Shown: positions 37,264 to 47,012, counted from the stretch's first letter. The stretch is 64,000 bases of DNA from Psychroflexus tropicus DSM 15496 (GCF_000378765.1 NZ_KB905343.1:128914-192913); one strand, 5' to 3'. Notes: generated from the letters alone by a model not told the origin. Numbers and translations: made by a program.

Positions 37264-37932
37264 TTAGTGTCTTGCTCCAAAAATAGAGCTTCCTATCCTA
37301 ACCATAGTCGTTTTATGCTGCATGGCAATTTTGTAATCTCCACTCATTCCCATCGATAAAATACTGAAGTCTGGATGTGTTTTTGAAGTTTCATCGTATA
37401 AATCTTCCAATACTTGAAACTCCCGATGAATTTGTTCTTCATCATCTGTAAATGTTGCCATCGCCATCAATCCTTTAAGCTTCACATTTTTTAATTCTGA
37501 AAGTTTTTCATCTTTTAAGAACGACCGTATTTCATCTGGTGACATGCCGTATTTTGAATCTTCTTCTGCAATTTTGACCTGTAATAAACAATTGATTACT
37601 CGATCATTTTCTTTTGCTCTTTTATTGATTTCTTTGAGTAATTTCATCTTATGCACCGCATGAATAAGATCCACATAAGGGGCCATATACTTCACTTTGT
37701 TGGTCTGAACGTGACCTACCATGTGCCATTTGATGTCTTTAGGTAAAGACTCCCACTTATCGGTCATCTCCTGCACTTTGTTTTCACCAAATATGCGTTG
37801 CCCAGCTTCATAAGCCTCCATCAGGTCTTCATTTGGCTTAGTTTTAGAAACAGCAACCAAGTCGATTTGTTCTCCTAATTCTTCAGTAAAATGTTTGATA
37901 TGTTCTGTAATTGTTCCCTCCATTGTGTGCAT
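37264..37932 (-). CDS. YggS-family pyridoxal-phosphate homeostasis protein
   Basis: A 222-residue PLP-binding TIM-barrel protein of the YggS/PLPBP family, which buffers PLP and affects amino-acid pools. PLP Lys30 is in LVAVSKTKP. WHMVGHVQTNKVKY near 94, LKGLMAM near 163 and SMGMSGDYKIAM near 196, with the phosphate-binding region, are diagnostic. ATG 37932 or ATG 37923 could start it; the difference is three residues. It is the last gene of a four-gene operon and begins 3 bp after the DUF1015 gene. Confidence 0.92.
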   Translation of the reverse strand: MHTMEGTITEHIKHFTEELGEQIDLVAVSKTKPNEDLMEAYEAGQRIFGENKVQEMTDKWESLPKDIKWHMVGHVQTNKVKYMAPYVDLIHAVHKMKLLKEINKRAKENDRVINCLLQVKIAEEDSKYGMSPDEIRSFLKDEKLSELKNVKLKGLMAMATFTDDEEQIHREFQVLEDLYDETSKTHPDFSILSMGMSGDYKIAMQHKTTMVRIGSSIFGARH

Positions 37933-37935
37933 TTT

Positions 37936-39174
37936 TCAAAATTCATAAATCGTAATTCCACTTCTTAATCTAGGTTCGATGAACGTAGTTTTGGGCGGCA
38001 TTTTTAAGCCCTCATCAGCAATGGTTTTCATCTCCTCAATCTTAGCTGGATACATTCCGAATCCAACTTCAAATTCTCCATTATCTATCATTCCTTTCAC
38101 GTAAGCCATGTCTTTTTGGCCTTGACTGTACTGAAGTCGTGCGTTGTTTCGTAAATCCTCGATCCCAAGAATGGGTTTTAAGATCGTGCTATATAAAATC
38201 TGAGCATCCAGTCTCGAAAGGGAATCATCAAAATCATAGTTCCTGAATCTAAGGTTTAATTCATAAAAATCACCATCCAGGTACATACTAAAGTGATGAG
38301 GTTTTGTAGGCTTATAGTAGTTTTGCTTTAAGTTTTCAATTTTAAACTGCTCATCGAGTTTAATTAAAAATTCATCTTTGCTCAAGCCATTGAGGTCTTT
38401 GACTAAACGATTGAATTCATGTATTCTCAAATGGCTTTCTGGAATAAAAAAGCCCATAAAATAATTGTAGGCTTCATGACCTGTATGTTGATCATTTTGA
38501 GCTTGAAATTGCTGTTTCAAGTCAATATGGGATAAACTTCTGTGATGACCATCAGCAATGTAAATATGCTTCATGGCCTTAAATTCATCTTCTATTTGCT
38601 GCTGGTACTCCAAGTTATCAATGACCCAAAAATGGTGAGTTTCTCTGGAAGTCGTTGTAAACTCGTATTCTGGACGTTTTTTCATTAGTTTTTTAGAAAT
38701 GGTTTCCAGAACCTCATTATCAGGATAGGTAAGTAAAACGGGATCTGCATTAAATTTGACCGTTTTTAGATATTCTGTAAAAACATCTACTTTTTCCTTC
38801 AGTGTATCTTCGTGCTTACGAATCGTATTATTTTCATAGTCTTCTGTACTTGCAGCTCCTATGAATCCAACAAACTGAATTTCATTCCTATAAATAATCT
38901 TATGTAAATAATAGCAAGCGCTCTCCTCTTGTATAAAGCTACCGTCTTCTTTAAACTCTTCAAATCTATTCTTTACAAGACCAAAGCGCTCTTTACCAGA
39001 GATCTCCTTATTGTACTTATAACCCGGATTCACAATATGAAGAAATGAAAATGGATTGTTATCCAGCCGAGCTTCAATTTGAGATTTCGTGTAAGTATCG
39101 TAGGGTTTTGAAGCGATAAGACCTACTTTATCTCTGGTAGGTCTAGTCGCTTTAAAGGGTTTTACAATTGGCAT
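37936..39174 (-). CDS. DUF1015 family protein
   Basis: A 412-residue protein of the DUF1015 family, whose function is unknown. It begins VKPFKATRPTRDKVGLIASKPYD, the family's usual opening, and contains YIADGHHRSLSH near residue 208, a conserved HH motif that suggests a catalytic or metal site. There is no signal peptide. It sits between the 3-hydroxyacyl-CoA dehydrogenase gene and yggS with 3-bp gaps, so it is co-transcribed. In other bacteria members occur near serine/PLP genes, which fits the YggS neighbour. Confidence 0.88.
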   Translation of the reverse strand: MPIVKPFKATRPTRDKVGLIASKPYDTYTKSQIEARLDNNPFSFLHIVNPGYKYNKEISGKERFGLVKNRFEEFKEDGSFIQEESACYYLHKIIYRNEIQFVGFIGAASTEDYENNTIRKHEDTLKEKVDVFTEYLKTVKFNADPVLLTYPDNEVLETISKKLMKKRPEYEFTTTSRETHHFWVIDNLEYQQQIEDEFKAMKHIYIADGHHRSLSHIDLKQQFQAQNDQHTGHEAYNYFMGFFIPESHLRIHEFNRLVKDLNGLSKDEFLIKLDEQFKIENLKQNYYKPTKPHHFSMYLDGDFYELNLRFRNYDFDDSLSRLDAQILYSTILKPILGIEDLRNNARLQYSQGQKDMAYVKGMIDNGEFEVGFGMYPAKIEEMKTIADEGLKMPPKTTFIEPRLRSGITIYEF

Positions 39175-39177
39175 ATC

Positions 39178-40068
39178 TTAAGATACGAATTGAGAAGAGA
39201 CTTTATCTGCTTTTTTACTTTCACTGTAATCATAAAAACCTTCTCCAGACTTAACTCCTAATTTTCCTGCTCTCACCATATTAACTAAAAGTGGACACGG
39301 AGCATACTTTGGGTTTTTAAAGCCATCGTACATAACCTCTAATATCGAGAGGCAAACGTCCAAACCAATGAAATCTGCTAATTGTAGTGGTCCCATTGGA
39401 TGAGCCATTCCAAGTTTCATCACCGTATCGATTTCCTTAACGCCTGCTACGTTGTTGTAAAGCGTTTCAACTGCTTCATTGATCATAGGCATCAAGATGC
39501 GGTTAGCTACAAACCCTGGATAGTCATTAACTTCAGTTGGAACTTTACCTAGATTTTTAGCCAGCTCTACCACAGTGTTGGTGATTTCATCACTGGTATT
39601 GTAGCCGCGTATAATTTCTACCAGCTTCATAATAGGGACAGGGTTCATAAAATGCATCCCGATGACTTGCTTTGGCCTACCTGTTACAGCTGCAATTTTG
39701 GTGATTGGAATCGAACTGGTATTGGTAGCCAAAATAGTTTCGGAAGGGCAGATATTATCTAATTCTCTAAATATATCAAGCTTTATAGCTTCGTTTTCAG
39801 TGGCCGCTTCCACAACCAAGTCAGCGTTTTTTGCACCATCAGCTAAACTGGTAAACGTTGTAAGGTTACCAAGTGTTCTTTTTTTGTCGTCCTCACTTAT
39901 TTTTTCTTTGCTTACCATACGGTCCAGGTTCCTGGTGATGGTCGCAATTCCTTTGTCTAGACTGTCTTTTGAAACGTCTACTAAATTAACTTTGTAATCA
40001 AATTGAGCAAAAGTATGAGCAATGCCATTACCCATAGTACCGGCTCCTATTATTGAAATATGTTTCAT
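39178..40068 (-). CDS. 3-hydroxyacyl-CoA (3-hydroxybutyryl-CoA) dehydrogenase
   Basis: An NAD-dependent dehydrogenase of 296 residues acting on short 3-hydroxyacyl-CoA. The Rossmann motif GAGTMGNGIAHTFAQ lies at residues 7-21. ATNTSSIPIT near 114 and GMHFMNPVP near 139 carry the catalytic Ser/His region, and NDYPGFVANRILMP near 181 is the family signature before the C-terminal helical domain. It could serve butyrate-type metabolism or beta-oxidation. It lies 21 bp after the Gfo/Idh gene and 3 bp before DUF1015. Confidence 0.92.
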   Translation of the reverse strand: MKHISIIGAGTMGNGIAHTFAQFDYKVNLVDVSKDSLDKGIATITRNLDRMVSKEKISEDDKKRTLGNLTTFTSLADGAKNADLVVEAATENEAIKLDIFRELDNICPSETILATNTSSIPITKIAAVTGRPKQVIGMHFMNPVPIMKLVEIIRGYNTSDEITNTVVELAKNLGKVPTEVNDYPGFVANRILMPMINEAVETLYNNVAGVKEIDTVMKLGMAHPMGPLQLADFIGLDVCLSILEVMYDGFKNPKYAPCPLLVNMVRAGKLGVKSGEGFYDYSESKKADKVSSQFVS

Positions 40069-40089
40069 GGATTATATATTTATAAATTA

Positions 40090-41055
40090 CTAATTATCAA
40101 ATGCTTTTATGATTCGCATAGCCACTTTTAAAGCTTGAGCGCCCTGTTCTAGAGATACAATAGGCATTGTATCCTTATTGATAGCGTCTGCAAAAGTTTC
40201 CAGTTCATCCAGAATAGCATTATTAGACTGTATTTCTGGATTATCGAAATAAATTTGTTTTTTAACTCCCTCGGCGTTTTGAAGAATCATTGCAAAATCA
40301 TCTGGATCTTTAGGAGCATCTTTCATTTTTACGACCTCAGTATGCTTTTCCAGAAAATCAACGGACACGTAAGCATCTCTTTGGAAGAACCTAGATTTTC
40401 TCATATTTTTTAGAGAGATCCGACTTGCGGTGAGGTTAGCGACACATCCATTTTCGAATTGAATTCTTGCATTGGCAATATCAGGTGTTTCAGAAATGAT
40501 GGAAACTCCGCTGGCACTAATATTTTTCACCTTAGATTTTACAACGCTCAAGATGGCGTCTATATCATGGATCATTAGATCTAGCACCACAGGTACATCA
40601 GTCCCTCTTGGATTAAATTCTGCCAGACGATGAGCTTCGATAAACATAGGGTTATCGATTTTATTGATAGCAGCTCTAAAAGCTGGGTTGAAGCGCTCCA
40701 CGTGACCTACCTGCCCTTTAAGATTGTTCTTTTTGGCCAGTTCAATTAACTCTTCAGCTTCTTCCACCGTAGAGGTAATAGGTTTTTCTATAAAGATGTG
40801 AACACCTGCATTCAGTGCTTTTACAGCTGTTTGATGATGATATGTAGTTGGGGTGACGATATCGATGACGTCTACTTTCTCCAGTAATTCATCAATATCT
40901 TCATAAAACGGATAGCCTAATTCTTTTTCTATGGTTAGGCCATTGGCCTTGTTTGTATCGTGAAATCCTACAAAGGAGTATTTATTTGATTCATTGAGAA
41001 GCCTTAAGTGGATTTTACCCAAGTGGCCTGCTCCCAAAACACCTACGTTTAGCAT
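40090..41055 (-). CDS. Gfo/Idh/MocA family oxidoreductase
   Basis: A 321-residue NAD(P)-dependent oxidoreductase. The N-terminal Rossmann fold has GVLGAGHLGKIHL. IFIEKPITST near residue 92 contains the E-K-P motif with the conserved lysine, and GHVERFNPAFRAA follows. DLMIHDIDAIL near 178 holds the conserved histidine. The substrate is unknown; the family acts on sugars, inositol and related compounds. It is the first gene of the operon with the hydroxyacyl-CoA dehydrogenase, DUF1015 and yggS genes. Confidence 0.9.
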   Translation of the reverse strand: MLNVGVLGAGHLGKIHLRLLNESNKYSFVGFHDTNKANGLTIEKELGYPFYEDIDELLEKVDVIDIVTPTTYHHQTAVKALNAGVHIFIEKPITSTVEEAEELIELAKKNNLKGQVGHVERFNPAFRAAINKIDNPMFIEAHRLAEFNPRGTDVPVVLDLMIHDIDAILSVVKSKVKNISASGVSIISETPDIANARIQFENGCVANLTASRISLKNMRKSRFFQRDAYVSVDFLEKHTEVVKMKDAPKDPDDFAMILQNAEGVKKQIYFDNPEIQSNNAILDELETFADAINKDTMPIVSLEQGAQALKVAMRIIKAFDN

Positions 41056-41073
41056 ATGTTATATGGTTTTATA

Positions 41074-41081
41074 CAAAAGTA
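41074..41081 (-). promoter_or_regulatory. -7 promoter box upstream of the Gfo/Idh operon
   Basis: Reverse strand TACTTTTG matches TAnnTTTG and lies 18 nt before the ATG at 41055. It would drive the four-gene operon ending with yggS. Confidence 0.45.
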
Positions 41082-41245
41082 GCATTTCTTTTTAAGTAAA
41101 GCAGGACTTGTGATAGCTTATAGGAATTCTTTTAGATTTTACTATTACGCAACAGCCGCAAATTAAGACCAAAAATATACATAACTTAATTTTATGCATG
41201 ACATATATTATATAAATAAAAACTAATGTATGATTATATTGATAT

Positions 41246-42775
41246 TTGTACTATCAACTAAAATCTAAACCAATGAGTACATTAGAAGCAAACCAACAAG
41301 AAAAGTCAAAAGATCTAAACAGTCCTGTAAAAATTGCTGTTGCCAATGGTGACGGTATAGGTCCAGAAATAATGGATGCTACTCTAAAAATTCTAAATGC
41401 TGCTGGTGCCAATATTGAACCAGATTTTATAGAGCTTGGGGAGAAGGTTTACTTATCAGGAAACACATCGGGAATCGAAGATTCTTCTTGGAAAGCGATT
41501 AATGCTAACAAAATAATTTTTAAAGCCCCTATAACTACACCTCAGGGAAAGGGATACAAAAGTTTAAATGTTACTTTACGTAAATCTCTAGGACTTTTTG
41601 CCAATGTAAGACCAGTTCAGGCTTTAACGCCTTATGTACCAAGCCATTTTCCAGAAATGGACGTTGTAGTAATCCGCGAAAATGAAGAAGATTTATATGC
41701 GGGTATAGAGCATAGACAAACTCAAGATGTTTACCAATGCCTTAAACTCATCACTCGACCAGGATGTGAACGAATCGTTCGCTATGCTTTTGAATATGCC
41801 AGAGCATTTGGAAGAAAAAAGGTAACCTGTATGCTGAAAGACAATATCATGAAAATTACCGATGGATTATTTCATAAAGTCTTCGATGAGATAGCTCCGG
41901 AATATCCTGAAATTACAAGTGAGACCCAAATCATAGATATTGGTTCGGCACGTCTTGCCGCCAAACCAGAAGATTACGATGTGATTGTAACCGCTAATCT
42001 TTATGGAGACATCATATCTGATATTGCTGCTGAAATTGGAGGTTCTGTAGGTATGTGTGGCTCTGCAAATATTGGCAAAAATGTAGCCATGTTTGAAGCT
42101 ATTCACGGTTCTGCTCCAGATATTGCTGGCAAAAATATAGCTAACCCTTCTGGGCTTCTCAATGCAGGGATATCCTTGATGGCTCATATTGGTCAAACCG
42201 AAGTGGGAGACAAGGTGAAAAACGCCTGGTTAAGAACTTTAGAAGAAGGGTATCACACAGCCGACATTTACAGAGAAGGCGTAAGTAAGCAAAAACTGGG
42301 AACTAAAGCATTTGCTGATCGCGTTATTTCCAACTTAGGCAAAAAGCCATCCCATTTTAATGAAAGCGAGCTTTCCAAGGGTAAAGGACAAATAAATGTT
42401 CCAGATTATGCCAGAAAAGAACAGAAAAAAGAATTGGTTGGTATAGATGTATTTATAGATTGGAAGGGTACAGATCCAGATATCATAGGAAATGCTCTAG
42501 AGAAGATAGAAGCTTATAAATTAAGACTTAAAATGATAACCAACCGCGGGGTTAAAGTCTTTCCAAACGGTCTTGAAGAGACTTATTGTACAGATCATTG
42601 GCGATGTAGATTTGTGGGAGTAGATCAGGACAATACCTCCTATGCTCCAATAGAATTTGACCATGTGCTCGCCTTACTGTCTAAAATATCTGCTGCGAAT
42701 TTTGATGTCATCAAAACAGAAAATTTATACAATTTTGATGAGAAGCGAGGTTTTTCTCTAGGTCAGGGAGAATAA
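41246..42775 (+). CDS. icd: Isocitrate dehydrogenase, long form with C-terminal extension
   Basis: Oxidises isocitrate to 2-oxoglutarate in the TCA cycle. The likely start is ATG 41273 (500 residues); TTG 41246 adds nine residues without similarity. The catalytic domain has the NGDGIGPEIM opening and the LRKSLGLFANVRP substrate site. The C-terminal extension (about 365-500) resembles that of the Thermus enzyme. The cofactor site reads HGSAPDIAGKNIAN, with Asp, Ile and Ala at the positions of E. coli Lys344, Tyr345 and Val351. That pattern is typical of NAD-dependent enzymes. A terminator follows directly. Confidence 0.92.
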   Translation: MYYQLKSKPMSTLEANQQEKSKDLNSPVKIAVANGDGIGPEIMDATLKILNAAGANIEPDFIELGEKVYLSGNTSGIEDSSWKAINANKIIFKAPITTPQGKGYKSLNVTLRKSLGLFANVRPVQALTPYVPSHFPEMDVVVIRENEEDLYAGIEHRQTQDVYQCLKLITRPGCERIVRYAFEYARAFGRKKVTCMLKDNIMKITDGLFHKVFDEIAPEYPEITSETQIIDIGSARLAAKPEDYDVIVTANLYGDIISDIAAEIGGSVGMCGSANIGKNVAMFEAIHGSAPDIAGKNIANPSGLLNAGISLMAHIGQTEVGDKVKNAWLRTLEEGYHTADIYREGVSKQKLGTKAFADRVISNLGKKPSHFNESELSKGKGQINVPDYARKEQKKELVGIDVFIDWKGTDPDIIGNALEKIEAYKLRLKMITNRGVKVFPNGLEETYCTDHWRCRFVGVDQDNTSYAPIEFDHVLALLSKISAANFDVIKTENLYNFDEKRGFSLGQGE

Positions 42776-42796
42776 TTTTTAGTTAGAATTTGCCAA

Positions 42797-42828
42797 AAAA
42801 TGCCTCGGTTATCCTCGGGGCATTTTAT
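42797..42828. terminator. Bidirectional terminator between icd and the DUF6686-like gene
   Basis: AAAATGCC pairs with GGCATTTT, with further G/C pairing inside (TCGG against CCTCG). There are T-runs on both strands, between convergent genes. Confidence 0.8.
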
Positions 42829-42832
42829 TTGT

Positions 42833-43150
42833 TTAATCTATAATATCCATTATTTCCATAAAGTTGATTGCTTGTTCAACACCATTTTTTAATTCTAAAT
42901 ATTGCTGTTTATTGAAGCTGAGTTGAACGTCGGAATAAGGAGTGTCTAAAATGGCTTTTATTTCTTTATCGGGAAATCTGTAGGCTCTGTCCTCAAACTT
43001 TGATGTAAAAAAGGAGGTATGCCATTGATGGAATTCAGTTTCTTTAAATGCTAGAATAACCTGGTGGTAATAGAGACAAATTTTCTTACATGTTGAACAT
43101 TGAGAGATTAAAAACTCTTTATCTTCAAATAATATTATTGTATCACACAT
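42833..43150 (-). CDS. Small uncharacterised protein (DUF6686-like)
   Basis: A 105-residue cytoplasmic protein. It carries a CSTCKKIC cluster at residues 18-25, which could bind a metal or serve a redox function, and a Trp/His pair in FHQWHTSFF. It resembles the DUF6686 family of Bacteroidota; this identification is tentative. It lies downstream of the broken iron-uptake operon on the same strand, separated by 149 bp with a hairpin at 43173-43206. It may therefore have its own promoter. Function unknown. Confidence 0.65.
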   Translation of the reverse strand: MCDTIILFEDKEFLISQCSTCKKICLYYHQVILAFKETEFHQWHTSFFTSKFEDRAYRFPDKEIKAILDTPYSDVQLSFNKQQYLELKNGVEQAINFMEIMDIID

Positions 43151-43172
43151 GTTCTTTAAATTTGTGCCTGAG

Positions 43173-43206
43173 TCTGCCTCTAAAGATTTTAGAGCTTTGA
43201 GGCAGA
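43173..43206 (-). other. Inverted repeat downstream of the PepSY gene
   Basis: TCTGCCTC and GAGGCAGA are separated by 18 nt that can extend the pairing (AAAG with CTTT). There is no good T-run on either strand, so it is a possible processing or regulatory hairpin rather than a classical terminator. Confidence 0.4.
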
Positions 43207-43299
43207 ACAGGACTTAATTAATGATTGCTATATCAATAACACTAAATTGTTATTTAGAATAAATATAAATAATATAATTTTCTTGCCATATCAATCTAC

Positions 43300-44067
43300 T
43301 TATTTATTTAGTGATTTTTTCTGAAGTCTGTATTCAAAAACGTAATAAGCTAAGACGCAAAATACAATCCAGCCCACAGTGATGCTTACCATTGATAATG
43401 TTGAAATGTTGTACTGAGTTATGAGTATGATATACATAAAAATAGCCATAGCAGCAAAAATGCCCCAGTTAATAAATCTCCAGATTCCCATAACAGGCTT
43501 TCGACTTTTTCTCCTTTTAATCGCTCGTCTTTTTAAGGTGATCCAAATCCCTGTTAATATTAACCCACTTATTCCTAAGCCAAACACAAACCATATAATC
43601 TTTGTTATAAGTCCACCCCAGTATCCAAAATGCAAGGGATCTGCTATATCGTTAAGCCACATGGTCGTGCTTATGTTTTCAGCACGTTGTACTTTTAAGA
43701 TTTCATACGTTTTTGGATGGATGTAAATACGATTAGCTCTTTTTCTAACAAGAGGAACATCACTTTTTCCTGTGATATAAATGGGTTCTGCATAAGTTGA
43801 TGGTGGTAGAATAGTTCCAATTTTCAACTTTTGTATTTCGTTTTGTGCCAGGTTAATTGCTTTATCATAATCTATCGAATAGCTCAAGTTTTCAGGTGTA
43901 TTGGAGTTGTCATAAACTTCAATAATCGGAGAACTAGGACTTGATTCATCAGAAATCCCTGCAGAGTTAGTGCGTTCAAGAAAATACCATATTCCTGTTA
44001 CTGAAAATAATAGAGTAAAAGGAATAGACCACAATCCAACCAGGCGATGAAGGCTTCTAAACAACAC
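43300..44067 (-). pseudogene. PepSY membrane protein, C-terminal fragment (frameshifted)
   Basis: The 3' part (255 residues) of a PepSY-associated transmembrane protein of the PiuB kind, often linked to siderophore reduction or uptake. It begins LFRSLHRLVGLWSIPFTLLFSVTGIWYF, an internal segment of the intact family rather than an N-terminus. It has transmembrane helices at about 10-30, 150-175, 197-217 and 223-243. Reading the upstream DNA in this frame extends the protein with a conserved K-K-W-W-R-K-F-F segment up to a T-run at 44156-44160. One base appears to be missing there. The intact gene would have about 429 residues. Confidence 0.82.
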
Positions 44068-44087
44068 TAATTTACCTTTACCAGTCT

Positions 44088-44588
44088 TTAATTCAAAAAA
44101 TTTTCTCCACCATTTTTTATAAAAATAAAGGGCTGTAATGAGAGATAGTAATAATAAAAACCAAATATCAGCACTGTAAAATGACCAATCTGAAAGGGTA
44201 TAAATAAGTAATAATGAAGATCTCTAAAAAAACGTTGAAATGTTAACCGAGTACTTCCTTGTACTTTTCCAGTAAATGGATTTACAAACACATAATTACG
44301 ATAACCATCGATTTCAACATAAACTATATCACACAAATACGACTCTTCTGTAAAATTCCAGTAATTTATTTTTCCTTCTGGAAATGATTCATTTATGTTT
44401 TTTACAATTTCATTTTTGTCCACTAGTTCGCCTTCTCCACTTAGTCTGGATTCTGGTATAAATAACCAGTCCAGTTCGCTACTAAGAGTAGCGATAGTTC
44501 CAGAAAAGCATACTATGAAAAATAGTATGCTTAGCCTAGTTCCTATCCAACTATGAAGTTGGAAAAAGTGTTTCTTCTTTAATTTCAT
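44088..44588 (-). pseudogene. PepSY membrane protein, N-terminal fragment (frameshifted)
   Basis: The 5' part (166 residues) of the same PepSY protein, with the first transmembrane helix at about 15-36 and a PepSY-like periplasmic region to about 130. After GHFTVLIFGF the reading changes to FYYYYLSLQPF and stops at 44088, while the next frame restores a hydrophobic helix and joins the C-terminal fragment. The T-run has five bases where six would keep the frame (44156-44160). The ATG lies immediately after the receptor stop, so the two formed one operon. Confidence 0.82.
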
Positions 44589-46142
44589 TTAAAAAGTATA
44601 ACCTACGCTTAATAAATAATTTCGAGGCATTCCTGAAAATAATCTTACATAACTATATCCTCCAACCCAATGTGTTTTGTCAAAAGCATTATTGAGAAGA
44701 AACGAAATATTGAATCGATCTACTTTATAAGATATACCAGCATCCACAATGGTGTATGATGGCAATTGAAGTTCGGTTTCAAACGTGTTTCTTTCTGATA
44801 CAAAGTTTGAACCTAAGCTTAACCCAATCCCTTCCAGAGGGCCGTTTATAAAATTATATTTAGCAAAAAATCCTCCCTGATGTAATGGGGCATTTTCTTG
44901 TCTAAGTCCTATTTCATCTGCATCATCACTTTCTGTAATTCTGGCATCACTGTAAGCGTAGTTAGCAGTCAAACTTAAATTAGGCAGTATTCTACCATTG
45001 ATATCAATCTCAAAGCCTTGAGATTCCTCTTGACCTCTCTGTCTAAGAAGCTCCGGATTATCTGGAGCATTGGCGTTTACTAAGATGTTATTATTTTCAA
45101 TGGAATATACAGCAAGATTGGCAGCCAAGCGATTGTTGAAAAATTCTCCTTTCGCTCCAAACTCAATCATGTTTGCTACCACTGGATCGAAAGGCCCCCC
45201 TACATTTGGATTGGTTTGAGCTGCGACTCCTTGAGGCTGAAAGCTTTCTGTATAAGTACCGTATAAGTTTATATCATTTGTAAGAGAATAGACCAATCCA
45301 ATTCTAGGTAAAAATCGTTCTTGTGTCGTCGTTTCTTCATCAGGCTGATCCACATTCACAACATCATTATAGTATTCTTGTCTTCCTCCTATCAAAAGTT
45401 GGAAGTCTTTATACTTGATTTGATCTTGTAAATAAATTCCATAGGTAAAATATCGAGTTGCAGGACTTGAACTTTGAGTAAAGTCGTAGTCACTTAATTG
45501 AGCTACATCATATGAAGGGTTTTCAAGGTTAAAATGAGGAACGTTAGGAACTGGATTTCCGTCCTCATCACGTAAATAATTTGGAAAATCTGCAGGATCT
45601 GTAGATGAGCCACCCCCTTGTAATTTATAACCACGTGCGAATGCTGAAGCTGCTCCAAGAGGTTGTTTTTGTTCGATGTAATCAAAACCAGCATCGATTT
45701 TGTGTTCCAAGTCGCCTGTGTTAGCTTCGAAGACAAAATAACTTGATAGGTTATCTGCAATAAATTCTCTTTGTCGCTGGATAACCTGCATCTCCATTAT
45801 TGTAGGTATCTGTTGTCCGGCACCATCAATGGCGAATCGATTCGAGGTTCTATGTTCCACAAGATCCTCGTCATAAAGATATCGCATATATGAAGCGTTA
45901 AATGATAATTGGTCTGTAAACTTATGATTTAGCGATAATGTGGAATATACCACATCACTTCTTTGGAAGTCATTAGTTTGATTGAGTGCAAATGAAATAG
46001 GAGTGGAGTTTAAATCTGTTCCTGCTGTAGCTCCAAAAATGGGCTGTCCTCGATCCAGTTTTCCATCAAAATCTGTGATCACAAGATCAAAATTTATCCT
46101 GGTTTTATCGGTTGGTAGAAAAGAAATAGAAGGTGCAATCAT
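44589..46142 (-). pseudogene. TonB-dependent siderophore receptor, C-terminal fragment (after in-frame stop)
   Basis: The beta-barrel part (517 residues from an internal Met) of a siderophore-type TonB-dependent receptor. FQPQGVAAQTNPNVGGPF, the NNILVNANAPDN strand region and the ending YLLSVGYTF are typical of the FhuA/FhuE/FpvA group. It is in the same frame as the N-terminal fragment upstream; only TAA at 46185-46187 separates them. Fourteen further codons before this Met continue the homologous reading. The intact protein would have about 807 residues. Without readthrough it has no signal peptide and would not reach the outer membrane. Confidence 0.85.
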
Positions 46143-46184
46143 ATACGATTTAAATTCTTGTAAATCTCTAAAGCTATCTGAATT

Positions 46185-47012
46185 TTAGTAAGCTAAATTC
46201 AATCTATACACAAGAGTTTCGCTTTCATTTATAGCTCCCGTAAAGTCTGCTGTTGTTCTCAATGTATTGAAACTGCCTAAAGTGAAATTTATCGACTTTC
46301 TATCTTCTCTAAGAGGTTTTTTGGTCACACGATTCATAACACCTCCAGGCACAGAGTTTCCAAACATGGCAGAAGCTGGCCCTTTTATGACCTCTACTCG
46401 CTCAATGTTAGCAAGTAGGGGTTGTGGGCCAAATAATCCTACAACTCTTAATCCATTTATGTAAGTATCTCCAGATCTAAACCCTCTCATCGAAAAATCA
46501 TCATAATATGAAAATGTATTAACACCACTAATGTTTTTAATAATATCATTTACCCTATAAGCTTGCTGATCTGCAATGACTTCTTTGGTTACATAACTAA
46601 CTGCCTGAGGTACATCTTTAATTTTTGTAGCGGTCTTAGTGGCGGCAAACGTGGTGGAATTTTTATAGGTTCTGGCCTTTCTACCAATAATTTCAACTTC
46701 TTGAAGACTCTCTTCGCTTTCTTCAAGCGTAAAATCAATAGCAAAGATTTCTCCCTCTTTTAAGTTAATTTTTTTAGTCTGACTTTCAAAGCCTAAAAAG
46801 GAAACTTCGAGATTGTATGATCCTTCACCCAGATTTGAAAATTTGAAGTTTCCATCAACATCAACTAAGGTTCCTCTGTCTTGGTTAAGTGTGATGGTAG
46901 CACCTATTAAGGGCTGGTTATCTTGATCTTTAACGGTTCCTTTTATGCTTCCATTTTGAGCGTTCACAAAAAAGACGGAAAGGGAAAAGAATGTGATTAA
47001 GAAAAATTTCAT
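46185..47012 (-). pseudogene. TonB-dependent siderophore receptor, N-terminal fragment (premature TAA)
   Basis: The 5' part (275 residues) of the same receptor. It has a signal peptide ending VNAQ (residue 19), a CarboxypepD_reg-like domain (about 23-100), a TonB-box-like VEIIGR near 107, and the plug domain (about 125-225: DVPQAVSYVTKEV, then IERVEVIKGPASAMFG). The first barrel strand begins and then stops at TAA after RLNLAY. A CAA codon would restore the reading. Its promoter is still visible upstream. A plug without a barrel cannot act as a receptor. Confidence 0.85.

Noticed and set aside
41867-42196. A 109-codon reverse frame inside isocitrate dehydrogenase
   Set aside because: It is antisense to conserved catalytic sequence and has no family features, so it is a shadow of the real gene.
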